Part shown: piece after piece, positions 1-7,089 of the stretch
How positions within the stretch are numbered: the first letter of the stretch is position 1
How the letters are laid out: each line of letters starts with the position of its first letter
Origin: Rhizobiaceae bacterium
Lineage (GTDB): Bacteria; Pseudomonadota; Alphaproteobacteria; Rhizobiales; Rhizobiaceae
Reading direction: 5' to 3'
Assembly (NCBI GenBank): GCA_021648425.1
Contig: JAKISV010000097.1
Span: 1-10,416 of the forward strand
DNA length: 10,416 nucleotides
Notes under the pieces: model-generated
Seen by the model: the letters and a program-made list of their open reading frames with translations, nothing else
Database searches by the model: none
What the model was told of the DNA's origin: nothing
Program-made: the position numbers and the translations under genes

Positions 1-778
1 ACAATCCGCCCGATACGGGAGTGCCCGTACCCGGCGCGAAGGCTGGATCAAGACAAGCAATAGCGAATGTCAGAGAGGTTTTTCTGCCATGGGTGCGCTC
101 CAGAATTCGGGTCGCAACGGCATTGGCGCTCATATCTGCCACATCCAGTGCGTGGATGATTTCAATGCCGAAATCATCGGTTGCAATGGTACGAATACCG
201 ATCTGGATTGAATGCTCCACATCAATCAACCCGTCCCTTACGGCGCGGGTGATCATCGTGCCGTGATCAATGCGTTCGTTGTCATCATCCCAGGTGTCCT
301 GATGAGCATCAAACTGCACCAGCGCCAATGGCCCGTGACGCTCTGCATGGCATTTCAGCAACGGCCAGGTGACAAAGTGATCGCCCCCCATCGAAAGCAG
401 AAACGCACCGCTATCGAGAATGGCCGTGGCTTCCGCCTCCACCCGTTCAACAAACTCCCACGGCCTGCCATAGTCGAAGTGGCAGTCACCATAATCAACC
501 ACCGCCATTTCCTCAAACAGATCCATGGAAAATGGATATTGCGGATCATTATCAAATATCGCCGATGCTGCGCGCATCGCTTGAGGCCCAAAACGCGCAC
601 CGGGCCGGTTTGAAACAGCCCCATCAAAAGGAATTCCCCATATCACCGCATGAGCCCCCTCGACATCTTTGCTGTATTTACGTCGCGCAAATGACAGCGC
701 ACCGGCATAGGTTGGGTCGGATACCGGACCGGTTGCGGTTTTTGCCGTAAAAGCGCTGTCGATATTGCGAGATACCAT
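1..778 (-). CDS. Agmatinase-family ureohydrolase, 3'-truncated by window edge, with altered metal motif
   Basis: This is a Mn-dependent ureohydrolase (arginase/agmatinase fold). Agmatinases hydrolyse agmatine to putrescine and urea in the cytoplasm. The frame is open from ATG 778 to the window edge, giving 259 residues of a usual 300-350. A GTGGA sequence lies about 8 nt before the start. Visible family motifs are GIPFDGAVSNRPGARFGP (residues 48-65), GGDHF with metal-ligand His134, FDAHQD with Asp157, His159 and Asp161, IDHGT (170-174), and the C-terminal signature ending CLDPAFAPGTGTP. The oddity is that this signature normally begins FDID, with both Asp residues binding manganese, but here it reads FAIA (Ala239 and Ala241, GCT codons at 62-64 and 56-58). 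If the sequence is right, catalysis should be badly impaired. The family is certain. The substrate is not, because guanidino-acid and other ureohydrolases look alike. The gene is divergent from the glutamate-synthase-like gene across about 125 bp. Confidence 0.9.
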   Translation of the reverse strand, partial: MVSRNIDSAFTAKTATGPVSDPTYAGALSFARRKYSKDVEGAHAVIWGIPFDGAVSNRPGARFGPQAMRAASAIFDNDPQYPFSMDLFEEMAVVDYGDCHFDYGRPWEFVERVEAEATAILDSGAFLLSMGGDHFVTWPLLKCHAERHGPLALVQFDAHQDTWDDDNERIDHGTMITRAVRDGLIDVEHSIQIGIRTIATDDFGIEIIHALDVADMSANAVATRILERTHGRKTSLTFAIACLDPAFAPGTGTPVSGGL

Positions 779-903
779 GATGAAATTCCACTATTTAAAA
801 ACATGCCTGTGAATCACGAATACGCTATCGCAATATGATTTGCAAAACCCGCAATTGGGTGAAATCATGGATTTTTATATTTCAACGGAGCATTTTGGCC
901 ACC

Positions 904-2430
904 ATGACACCTGAATTTGTCGCCGATGTCATCCGATATATGTCCACCTTGTTCGTATTTGCCGTGGGGTCATTGATTGCTTTGGCGTTCATCGTGTTTT
1001 TGATCGATTTGCTGCAAACAAAAGACGCCGTTCGCCGCAACTATCCACTGATTGGTCGCTTTAGGTATATATTCTCAGTGTTGGGTGAGTTTTTTCGACA
1101 GTATTTTTTCGCCATGGACCGCGAAGAACTGCCTTTCAATCGTGCTGAGCGCGACTGGATACGCCGCGCATCCGCCGATAAAAAAACGACAATTGCCTTT
1201 GGTTCCAGCAAAAACCTTAACCTTCATGGCGCGTTGATTTTTGTAAACTGTGCCTTTCCAAAGCTCTCCGGTTCAAACAAAAACACAAAACCCCTGCGCA
1301 TTGGCCCTTATGCAAACCAGCCCTATGACGCTCCTTCCATTATCAACATTTCAGCCATGAGCTACGGCGCACTGTCGCGCCCGGCAATCAAGGCTTTGTC
1401 CAAAGGCGCAAAGCTGGCAAAATGCTGGCTTAATACCGGCGAAGGCGGTCTGTCAAAATATCATTTGAAGGGTGAATGTGACCTGGTTTTTCAAATCGGC
1501 ACAGCAAAATATGGCGTGCGCAACGAGGATGGCTCCCTCAGCGAAGAAAAACTGCGCCAGATTGCGCAAACCCCACAAGTGAAAATGTTTGAAGTCAAAC
1601 TCAGTCAGGGCGCAAAACCAGGCAAAGGTGGCATACTTCCCGCTGCAAAAGTCTCCAGAGAAATCGCAGCCATTCGCGGCATTCCTAAAGGCAAAGCCTC
1701 AATTTCCCCCAATAGGCACCCGGAAATTGGCAACCCCGCCGATCTGCTCGATTTCATCAATCGCATCCGCGATATCACCGGCAAACCTGTCGGTTTTAAA
1801 TCCGTTATCGGGGCCAGCGGATGGCTGCACGAAATGTGCAAACTGATCATTGAGCGCGGCATTGAAAGCGCACCCGATTTCATTTCAATCGATGGCGGCG
1901 ATGGTGGTACTGGCGCTGCACCAATGCCATTGATGGATAATGTTGGCCTCACCCTGCGTGAATCGCTCCCGATGGTCACCAACATTCTGGCCGAATATGG
2001 CTTGCGTGAGCGTATCCGCATTAATGCATCGGGTAAGCTCATCACCCCTTCAGAAGTGGCCTGGGCCTTGTGCGCCGGGGCGGATTTTGTTTCCACCGCG
2101 CGCGGTTTTATGTTCGCGCTGGGCTGTATCCAGTCGCTCAAATGCAACAAGAATACCTGCCCAACGGGCATCACCACCCAAAACCCCCGCTATCAACGCG
2201 GCTTAGTCCCCCACCGTAAAAACCTGCGCGTCGCCGCCTACCACAAACACCTCACCCACGAAATCAGCACCATATCCGATTCCTGCGGTGTTGATGAACC
2301 AAGAAAGCTGGGCCGCATGCACGTGCGCATTGTGCAGAATACCGGGGCTTCTGTGCCGATGGATAAGTTGTATCCGGCTCCGCAACCCGCTCAGGTCACC
2401 AGCGAAAACAAACCTGCCACAATCAGATAA
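904..2430 (+). CDS. Membrane-anchored FMN-binding glutamate synthase family protein
   Basis: The 508-residue protein matches the central/FMN (GltB-type) domain of glutamate synthase without the glutaminase and beta-subunit parts. An N-terminal hydrophobic helix (about residues 13-36) should anchor it in the inner membrane with the catalytic domain in the cytoplasm. Supporting motifs are INISAMSYGALS (147-158), NTGEGG (177-182), KLSQGAKPGKGG (232-243), SIDGGDGGTGAAP (328-340), and a Cys-x5-Cys-x4-Cys set at 408, 414 and 419, as in the [3Fe-4S] site of GltB. In the full enzyme this domain makes glutamate from 2-oxoglutarate and ammonia. The natural reaction and electron donor of stand-alone members are uncertain. 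An in-frame ATG at 835 is possible, but it has no ribosome site and adds 23 non-conserved residues. GGAG at 887-890 precedes both TTG 895 and ATG 904, and ATG fits the family N-terminus. The last 40 bp overlap the convergent yqaA-like gene. Confidence 0.9.
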   Translation: MTPEFVADVIRYMSTLFVFAVGSLIALAFIVFLIDLLQTKDAVRRNYPLIGRFRYIFSVLGEFFRQYFFAMDREELPFNRAERDWIRRASADKKTTIAFGSSKNLNLHGALIFVNCAFPKLSGSNKNTKPLRIGPYANQPYDAPSIINISAMSYGALSRPAIKALSKGAKLAKCWLNTGEGGLSKYHLKGECDLVFQIGTAKYGVRNEDGSLSEEKLRQIAQTPQVKMFEVKLSQGAKPGKGGILPAAKVSREIAAIRGIPKGKASISPNRHPEIGNPADLLDFINRIRDITGKPVGFKSVIGASGWLHEMCKLIIERGIESAPDFISIDGGDGGTGAAPMPLMDNVGLTLRESLPMVTNILAEYGLRERIRINASGKLITPSEVAWALCAGADFVSTARGFMFALGCIQSLKCNKNTCPTGITTQNPRYQRGLVPHRKNLRVAAYHKHLTHEISTISDSCGVDEPRKLGRMHVRIVQNTGASVPMDKLYPAPQPAQVTSENKPATIR

Positions 2431-2828
2431 CGCACCCCTTTTGCCACAAATACGATAGCGCTGAACAAGGCCAATGGTGTGCGGGCTAATCCGGCGACAA
2501 CGGTCAACGGGTCACCGATAATCGGCATCCAGGATGCCAATAGCGACCACACACCCCATTTTCGATACCAGCGCGAATAACGTTCAAGTTTTGCCGGGTC
2601 AATTTTAAAGCGCTTGTGATGGCTAAGCCGCTCGGCAAATGCGCCAATGCCCCAGTTCACGCACGAGCCAAGCGTATTGCCGATAGTGGCCACTAAAACC
2701 GCCAGCATTGTTGGGACATTTCCACCCGCCAGAATTCCGACCAGCACCGCTTCAGAAGTGCCAGGCAGCAATGTTGCTGAAGTAAATGCCGAAACAAACA
2801 GTCCCGTCAGGATGCCGACAATCACCAC
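2391..2828 (-). CDS. yqaA: YqaA-type small inner-membrane protein (VTT/DedA-like)
   Basis: A 145-residue, very hydrophobic protein resembling E. coli YqaA (about 142 residues), a short relative of the DedA/SNARE-associated (VTT) membrane family. Matching landmarks are SATLLPGTSEAVLVGIL near the N-terminus, TIGNTLGSCVNW in the middle, YRKWGVWSLLASWMPIIGDP, and AKGVRYLIVAG near the C-terminus. Four hydrophobic segments are visible (roughly 1-20, 25-60, 88-112 and 117-143), the first two separated from the rest by a basic loop. Related DedA proteins are linked to lipid carrier transport and membrane homeostasis, but the YqaA role is not settled. The start is GTG at 2828, or a second GTG at 2825. 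Both sit just after the recJ stop (TAG at 2834-2832), and TAGGAC overlaps the stop as a ribosome site, so translation is probably coupled to recJ. The 3' end lies inside the opposite glutamate-synthase-like gene, and no intrinsic terminator is visible there. Confidence 0.88.
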   Translation of the reverse strand: MVIVGILTGLFVSAFTSATLLPGTSEAVLVGILAGGNVPTMLAVLVATIGNTLGSCVNWGIGAFAERLSHHKRFKIDPAKLERYSRWYRKWGVWSLLASWMPIIGDPLTVVAGLARTPLALFSAIVFVAKGVRYLIVAGLFSLVT

Positions 2829-2831
2829 GTC

Positions 2832-4631
2832 CTACCGCACCGTCCCGGGTTTTGCCGCATCAATAACACGCAACTGCAAACGCTTTTGCCCGCGCCAGCT
2901 GTTCACCCCTAACGTGCCGGCCACATGCAGGGCCTGGCCGCGTGAAGCCAGCAATAAATCACCTAAGGGTGTTTCAACCGCCCTGAATGCAATCGCGTTC
3001 AATTTGGCGCCATCGCCGGCGCTGATTGTTAATCGCAGGTGCGATTGTCCGACGCGTTCAACATATTGAATCGTATGCGCGGGGAAAGCAAAAATCGGGC
3101 TTGGGTGGCCGGAGCCATAAGGACCGGCGCGTTCAAGCAATTGCACCAGATCAAACGTGGCGCTGCGCGCACTCAGCGCTCCGTCTATCATCAGTTTTTC
3201 ATTGGCCCGGCTTGCCTGAACTGAAGGTGCCAACTGGCTTTCAAAATATGAACGCAATTCCGCCAGCTTATCGCGTGTAACACTCAACCCTGCCGCCATC
3301 GCATGGCCGCCGCCTTTTTCCAAAATTCCAGCTTCCACCGCTGAACGCACCACAGCCCCCAAATCCACCCCGGATATTGAGCGGCCTGAACCTGAACCCT
3401 TGCCCAGGGCATTAAAAGCAATGGCAAAAGCCGGGCGCTTGAAACGATCTTTCAGGCGCGAAGCCAAAAGTCCGACAATGCCCGGATGCCATTTTTCATT
3501 TTCCGTGATGATTATCGGCGGCCCTTCGCCATCGCCAATCTCAGCTTGCGCTTCGGCGATTGCCTCCTCCAGCATGCCGGCTTCGATTGCCTGGCGTTCC
3601 TTGTTTAAAAGTTCCAGCTGTTGTGCAATTTCCAGACACTCCTCGGGGTCTTCGCTGGAAAGCAGACGTGCACCTAAAGCTGCATCACCAATTCGCCCGC
3701 CCGCATTAATGCGCGGCCCCAGTATAAATCCCAGATGATAAGGCTCAATCGGCCCATCAAGACGCGCTACATCTGCCAGTGCCACCAGTCCGGGGTTTTG
3801 TCGCCCCCGCATCACCTCTATGCCCTTAACGACAAATGCCCGGTTTATTCCCTTGAGCGGAACCACATCGCAGATGGTAGCCAAGGCTACCAGATCAAGC
3901 CAGTTCAACAGGTTTGGCGGGGAAGGGGGGGAGTTCGCCTCGCGCATGATTTTGGCCACCGCCACCAGCGTGATAAACACCACTCCCGCCGCACACAAAT
4001 GCCCTTGCCCCGACAAATCATCCTGCCGGTTCGGGTTAACCAGCGCGTGGCATGGGGGCAGGTTTTCGCCCATCTGGTGATGGTCCAGTACGACAACATC
4101 AACTTTCAGCCTTTGCGCTTCTTCCAGCGCTTCAAAACTGGTGGCCCCGCAATCAACCGTCACAATCAACCCGGCGCCTTTTTCAACCAGTTCGGCAATT
4201 GCCGCCGGATTGGGGCCGTATCCTTCAAAGATCCGGTCGGGAATATAAATCTCATGGGGCGTTTGATAATGCTGTAAATAGCGCGAAAGCAGTGCGCTAG
4301 AAGAAGCGCCATCCACATCATAATCACCGAATATAGCAATGCGCTCGCCTTTGCCTATTGCATCAGCAATTCGTTCAGCCGCTTTTAGCATGTCGGTGAA
4401 AGTCGCCGGGTCGCGCATCGTTTCGCGAATGGTTGGCGACAGAAACGCCTTGGCATTATCTATCCCCACGCCGCGCGCGGCAATAACCCTTGCAATCAAT
4501 TCGGGAATATCATGGGTTTGCGAGATCGCCAGAGCCGTGTTGGCCTGCGCGCCTTCGAGCCGCTCACTCCAGCGCTGAGCGTTGGCTGAATTTTCAACTT
4601 CAAGAAATGCCCGTGATTTATTCTCATCCAT
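2832..4631 (-). CDS. recJ: Single-stranded-DNA-specific exonuclease RecJ
   Basis: RecJ is the 5'-3' single-strand exonuclease of RecFOR recombination, mismatch repair and base excision repair, acting in the cytoplasm with Mn or Mg. All DHH-superfamily motifs are intact (numbered from an upstream GTG at 4646): DYDVDG (108-113), VDCG (164-167), LDHHQ (187-191) and the CDVVPLKG acidic motif (Asp260). The DHHA1 part follows with GSGRSI (419-424) and GGGHAMAAG (445-453), and then the OB-fold region GPYGSGHPSPIF (508-519). Length from ATG 4631 is 599 residues, normal for the family. I chose ATG 4631 because homologues begin a few residues before the FL-VE-SA block. GTG 4646, which overlaps the hom stop as TAGTG, is the alternative and gives 604 residues. 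Neither start has a clear Shine-Dalgarno sequence, which suggests coupling to hom translation. It is the middle gene of hom-recJ-yqaA. Confidence 0.97.
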   Translation of the reverse strand: MDENKSRAFLEVENSANAQRWSERLEGAQANTALAISQTHDIPELIARVIAARGVGIDNAKAFLSPTIRETMRDPATFTDMLKAAERIADAIGKGERIAIFGDYDVDGASSSALLSRYLQHYQTPHEIYIPDRIFEGYGPNPAAIAELVEKGAGLIVTVDCGATSFEALEEAQRLKVDVVVLDHHQMGENLPPCHALVNPNRQDDLSGQGHLCAAGVVFITLVAVAKIMREANSPPSPPNLLNWLDLVALATICDVVPLKGINRAFVVKGIEVMRGRQNPGLVALADVARLDGPIEPYHLGFILGPRINAGGRIGDAALGARLLSSEDPEECLEIAQQLELLNKERQAIEAGMLEEAIAEAQAEIGDGEGPPIIITENEKWHPGIVGLLASRLKDRFKRPAFAIAFNALGKGSGSGRSISGVDLGAVVRSAVEAGILEKGGGHAMAAGLSVTRDKLAELRSYFESQLAPSVQASRANEKLMIDGALSARSATFDLVQLLERAGPYGSGHPSPIFAFPAHTIQYVERVGQSHLRLTISAGDGAKLNAIAFRAVETPLGDLLLASRGQALHVAGTLGVNSWRGQKRLQLRVIDAAKPGTVR

Positions 4632-4645
4632 AAAGATATTGTGCA

Positions 4646-5971
4646 CTATTTTTCGATACGAATCATCTGCGGTTTGCCAATCAGATGGCCATCGGTTTCA
4701 ATATTTTCCAGCGCAAGACGAATTGCCTGCTCGGTAGTCTCATGGGTAATCATGATGATAGGTTGCGCGGTACTGGTGTCGGGTGAGTTATTATCATTTT
4801 TTCCCCCGCGATGTTGAACTATTGATTCCAGCGATATATTTTGCTCCGCCATTCTGGTGGCAACCGATGCAAACACTCCCGCTTTATCAACGACAGTCAG
4901 GCGGATGAAATATCCGCCTTCGTGGGCGCGCATTCGTGCTTTTTTATAAGACTGTAGTATTTCGCTGGGTGTGCCTAAAGCAGGTCCGTGCTGATGGCCG
5001 GGTCTTGATTTGGCAATATCTGCAATGTCACCGGCCACCGCTGATGCGGTAGCGTCCCCACCGGCTCCCGGCCCGGACATGATCAACTGCCCGACAATAT
5101 CGGCATCAATCGCCACTGCATTGGTAACACCACTGATCTGCGCAATCGAGCTGTTAATGGGCACCATTGTGGGGTGTACGCGTTGCTCCACACCGCTATC
5201 AGTCATTTGCGCCACGCCGAGCAATTTAATGCGATACCCCATTTCGCCCGCCGCTTTAATGTCGTCATAGGTAATAGAGGAAATGCCCTCCACATAAATT
5301 TCATCCGCTGCAATTTGTGTTCCAAAAGCCAGACTGCATAATATTGCCAGCTTATGGGCCGTGTCATAACCTTCCACATCAAAAGTGGGATCAGCCTCCG
5401 CATAACCAAGCCGCTGGGCATCGGCCAGACATTCTTCAAAAGAAAGCCCCTCATCTTCCATGCGTGTTAAGATGTAATTGCAGGTGCCGTTGAGAATACC
5501 ATAGACCCGCTCAACCGAATTGGCGCTAAGCGATTCGCGCATTACCTTGATAATCGGAATGCCCCCGGCCACTGCCGCTTCATAATTTAGCAGCACGCCG
5601 GCCTTTTCTGCCAGCGCTGCCAGTTCGACCCCATGTTTGGCCAATAAGGCCTTGTTCGCGGTTACCACATGCTTTCCGGCATTCAAGGCTGCAACGACGC
5701 AGTCTTTGGCCACGCCTTCGTCCCCGCCAATCAATTCAATAAAACAGTCGATATTGTCAGATTTTGCCAGTTCAACCGGGTTATCAATCCATTGCATGGC
5801 ACCCATCTCAAAATCGCGCGCCTTGTTTTTGTCGCGTGCACTGATGCCCGTAACTTCCAATGGCCTGCCGCACCGCTGGCGCAGCAGTTCTTGCTTGCGG
5901 TCAATCAGGTTGATAAGGGCAGAACCAACAGTTCCAAGTCCGGCGATGCCGATGCGAAGCGGTTTATTCAT
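4646..5971 (-). CDS. hom: Homoserine dehydrogenase with C-terminal ACT domain
   Basis: This enzyme reduces aspartate-semialdehyde to homoserine with NAD(P)H, the branch step to threonine and methionine. The 441-residue product is monofunctional (no aspartokinase). The N-terminal Rossmann fold has IGIAGLGTVGSAL (residues 7-19, GxGxxG) and TANK with Lys107. The catalytic domain has EAAVAGGIPIIK (131-142), GILNGTCNYILTRM (158-171), YAEADPTFDVEGYD (190-203) and AHKLAIL, with the probable catalytic Lys207. GPGAGGDATASAV (300-312) closes that domain. The C-terminal ACT domain (about 354-434, starting YFIRLTVVDKAGVFASVA) is the usual site of threonine feedback. A short Asn/Asp/Ser-rich stretch (391-400) sits inside the ACT domain. 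The ATG at 5971 has only a weak AGG about 11 nt upstream, which belongs to the end of the adjacent inverted-repeat element. The stop overlaps the alternative recJ GTG. Confidence 0.97.
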   Translation of the reverse strand: MNKPLRIGIAGLGTVGSALINLIDRKQELLRQRCGRPLEVTGISARDKNKARDFEMGAMQWIDNPVELAKSDNIDCFIELIGGDEGVAKDCVVAALNAGKHVVTANKALLAKHGVELAALAEKAGVLLNYEAAVAGGIPIIKVMRESLSANSVERVYGILNGTCNYILTRMEDEGLSFEECLADAQRLGYAEADPTFDVEGYDTAHKLAILCSLAFGTQIAADEIYVEGISSITYDDIKAAGEMGYRIKLLGVAQMTDSGVEQRVHPTMVPINSSIAQISGVTNAVAIDADIVGQLIMSGPGAGGDATASAVAGDIADIAKSRPGHQHGPALGTPSEILQSYKKARMRAHEGGYFIRLTVVDKAGVFASVATRMAEQNISLESIVQHRGGKNDNNSPDTSTAQPIIMITHETTEQAIRLALENIETDGHLIGKPQMIRIEK

Positions 5972-5982
5972 TTTGTCTGAGC

Positions 5983-6187
5983 CTAGCGTACTTTCGGTTT
6001 ATTCTGGCGCATTTGATGGCCCAACGCAGCCGATGGGCTGAATTGGGTCACCGAAGGCCGATTTTTCGCGTTCACTGGACTTTGTTGGGCATTATTTGTG
6101 GTCAAGGAGACCAAGGCAGAAAGCCCGCCGCGCCAGTAAACGCGAAAAATCGGTCAAACACACCAGAATAAACCGGAAGTGCGCTAG
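5983..6187. repeat. 205-bp nested inverted repeat bounded by CTAG (MITE-like element)
   Basis: Seen directly: an outer 34-bp inverted repeat pairs 5983-6016 with 6154-6187 (29 of 34 positions match; all five differences are transitions). An inner 21-bp repeat pairs 6058-6078 with 6133-6153 (20 of 21 match). In the right arm the two blocks are contiguous. In the left arm they are split by 41 bp (6017-6057) that forms its own hairpin (CCCAA...AGCC/GGCT...TTGGG). The central loop holds a small TGGTC-AAGGA-GACCA hairpin. Both ends are CTAG, the kind of target that IS630/Tc1-mariner elements use with TA duplication, so a non-autonomous element of that type is my inference. It carries no transposase. 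It lies 11 bp upstream of the hom ATG. An alternative is a structured hom leader RNA. Confidence 0.75.
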
Positions 6188-6265
6188 ATGATGATTTCAG
6201 TACGGTGTTTTGCACAAATTACCATCAACTGGCAAGAAATCGTTTTGCAGCTTTTGAACTGTTTT

Positions 6266-6727
6266 CTAGTTATTTTCGATTTTTTTCACGGTTGATTGAT
6301 AATGAGTGGCAGCCTTACGCTGCATTTCAGCGATTTTTTGCTGTTTTTGCAGCAATTCAACATCCGGCAACTGGGCATCAACCTGGGCAGAATTTGCATT
6401 CAATGCATTGGTTTTTGCGGAAATTTCCTCTGCTGTCAGCAGCGCAACATCCCCTTTTCTTGGAACACCATAAGCTGGAGGTGCTTCATTGATTGGGACA
6501 GCATGGGCTTTGGCACGAATTTGAGCAATGCCATCGGCCCGCAACTCTTGAATTTCCCGCTCTTCCTGCGTCAGTGCCAATTCAGATGTGGTGATTGCTG
6601 CCGTTGGAACTGGCGCTTCTATAGTTGATGAGACACAAGCGCTCGCGAATAAACTCATCATTACCATCGCAGGTGCCAGCCAGAACCTGCGTCGTTTTTC
6701 AGAGGTGATTGAGTTTAATTTGTTCAT
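6266..6727 (-). CDS. Predicted lipoprotein of unknown function
   Basis: I do not recognise this 153-residue protein. It begins with a basic region (KRRR at residues 11-14), a hydrophobic stretch, and FASAC with Cys31, which reads as a lipoprotein signal, although Ala at -3 is not the ideal lipobox residue. The mature part is Ala- and Thr-rich near the N-terminus. It then has an acidic segment (LTQEEREIQELRADGIAQIR), a proline-bearing linker (PINEAPPAYGVPRKGDVALL), and a C-terminal Gln/Lys-rich helix (about 121-150) that could form a short coiled coil. It would sit in the inner or outer membrane facing the periplasm. A TATAAT -10 box lies about 31 bp upstream of the ATG. The gene is upstream of hom in the same direction, but the inverted-repeat element separates them and I see no terminator of its own. 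Confidence 0.75.
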   Translation of the reverse strand: MNKLNSITSEKRRRFWLAPAMVMMSLFASACVSSTIEAPVPTAAITTSELALTQEEREIQELRADGIAQIRAKAHAVPINEAPPAYGVPRKGDVALLTAEEISAKTNALNANSAQVDAQLPDVELLQKQQKIAEMQRKAATHYQSTVKKIENN

Positions 6728-6757
6728 GAATAAGAGCCCTGGGCCATTTCTCGCATA

Positions 6758-6763
6758 ATTATA
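6758..6763 (-). promoter_or_regulatory. Candidate -10 box for the lipoprotein gene
   Basis: On the minus strand this reads TATAAT, a perfect sigma-70 -10 hexamer about 31 bp upstream of the lipoprotein ATG. The matching -35 region is weak (GTGCAA-like at 17 bp), so only the -10 box is persuasive. Confidence 0.4.
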
Positions 6764-6946
6764 GTTAGCAGCAGGTTAATTTGCACTGATTTCCAGGAGT
6801 AGGCTTTCAGGAATCCCATCCCATGATGGTTTGGTCAATTCTACTGCGTTTTAGCCCTTGATTAAAAGCAATCAGTTGTTACCAGGCAATTTTATAGATA
6901 TGGATTGTGACGGAATTCCGGATAAAATTATTTTTATCATACAAGA

Positions 6947-6975
6947 TTGAATCACTACAAAGTTTGGGATAAAGT
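6947..6975 (+). promoter_or_regulatory. Candidate promoter of the small exported protein gene
   Basis: TTGAAT (6947-6952) and TAAAGT (6970-6975) are separated by 17 bp and fit a housekeeping sigma-70 promoter. Transcription would start near 6982 and leave a leader of about 108 nt before the ATG at 7090. No other plus-strand gene could use it. Confidence 0.45.
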
Positions 6976-7089
6976 TTTGCTACCCGATGGGTGACTCCGC
7001 AAGCTGGTTTGGTTTTACAGCCAGATGATGCCTGTGAATTTTGAATTCAAATGAATACGTCAACAATCCCCGAGGACAAAGGAAATAAA

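Larger units (their letters stand above)
6728..7089. other. Divergent intergenic region with promoters and small palindromes
   Basis: A 362-bp stretch with no credible gene, AT-rich compared with its surroundings. It should carry the start signals for the lipoprotein gene (minus) and the small exported protein gene (plus). Visible structures are a 7-bp stem, 4-nt loop hairpin GATAAAA/TTTTATC at 6921-6938, a GGAATTCC palindrome at 6912-6919, and a 12-bp palindrome TTTGAATTCAAA at 7040-7051. None can be tied to a known regulator from the sequence. Confidence 0.5.

Noticed and set aside
212..627. Overlapping open frames on both strands (212-613 plus, 355-627 minus)
   Set aside because: Both are shadows of the ureohydrolase gene, which runs through the region without a stop and carries the family motifs.
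835..903. Upstream ATG start for the glutamate-synthase-like gene
   Set aside because: It lacks a ribosome site, and the 23 added residues do not resemble the family N-terminus; GGAG at 887-890 supports the later start.
1605..2177. 190-residue minus-strand open frame
   Set aside because: It lies entirely inside the well-supported glutamate-synthase-like gene, has no family motifs, and reads as the antisense of conserved codons.
3915..3935. G-rich run in the recJ region, considered as a frameshift hotspot or quadruplex
   Set aside because: The recJ frame continues unbroken across it, and the segment encodes a plausible variable Pro/Ser loop, so there is no sign of a frameshift.
3735..4277. 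180-residue plus-strand open frame
   Set aside because: It is antisense to the conserved core of recJ, with low-complexity-like composition and no ribosome site; the recJ motifs in the other frame are intact.
5983..6153. 56-codon open stretch on the minus strand inside the inverted repeat, ending RQNKPKVR before a TAG
   Set aside because: It has no start codon with a ribosome site, lies in an element whose sequence is constrained by self-complementarity, and shows no recognisable protein feature.
6205..6492. Plus-strand open frame over the lipoprotein gene
   Set aside because: It is antisense to a frame with a start, a lipoprotein signal and a -10 box. Its protein is Phe/His/Gln-rich, typical of shadow frames.
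7051..7089. Upstream ATG start for the small exported protein
   Set aside because: It would put a charged tail before a perfect signal peptide, while AAAGGA is placed for ATG 7090.
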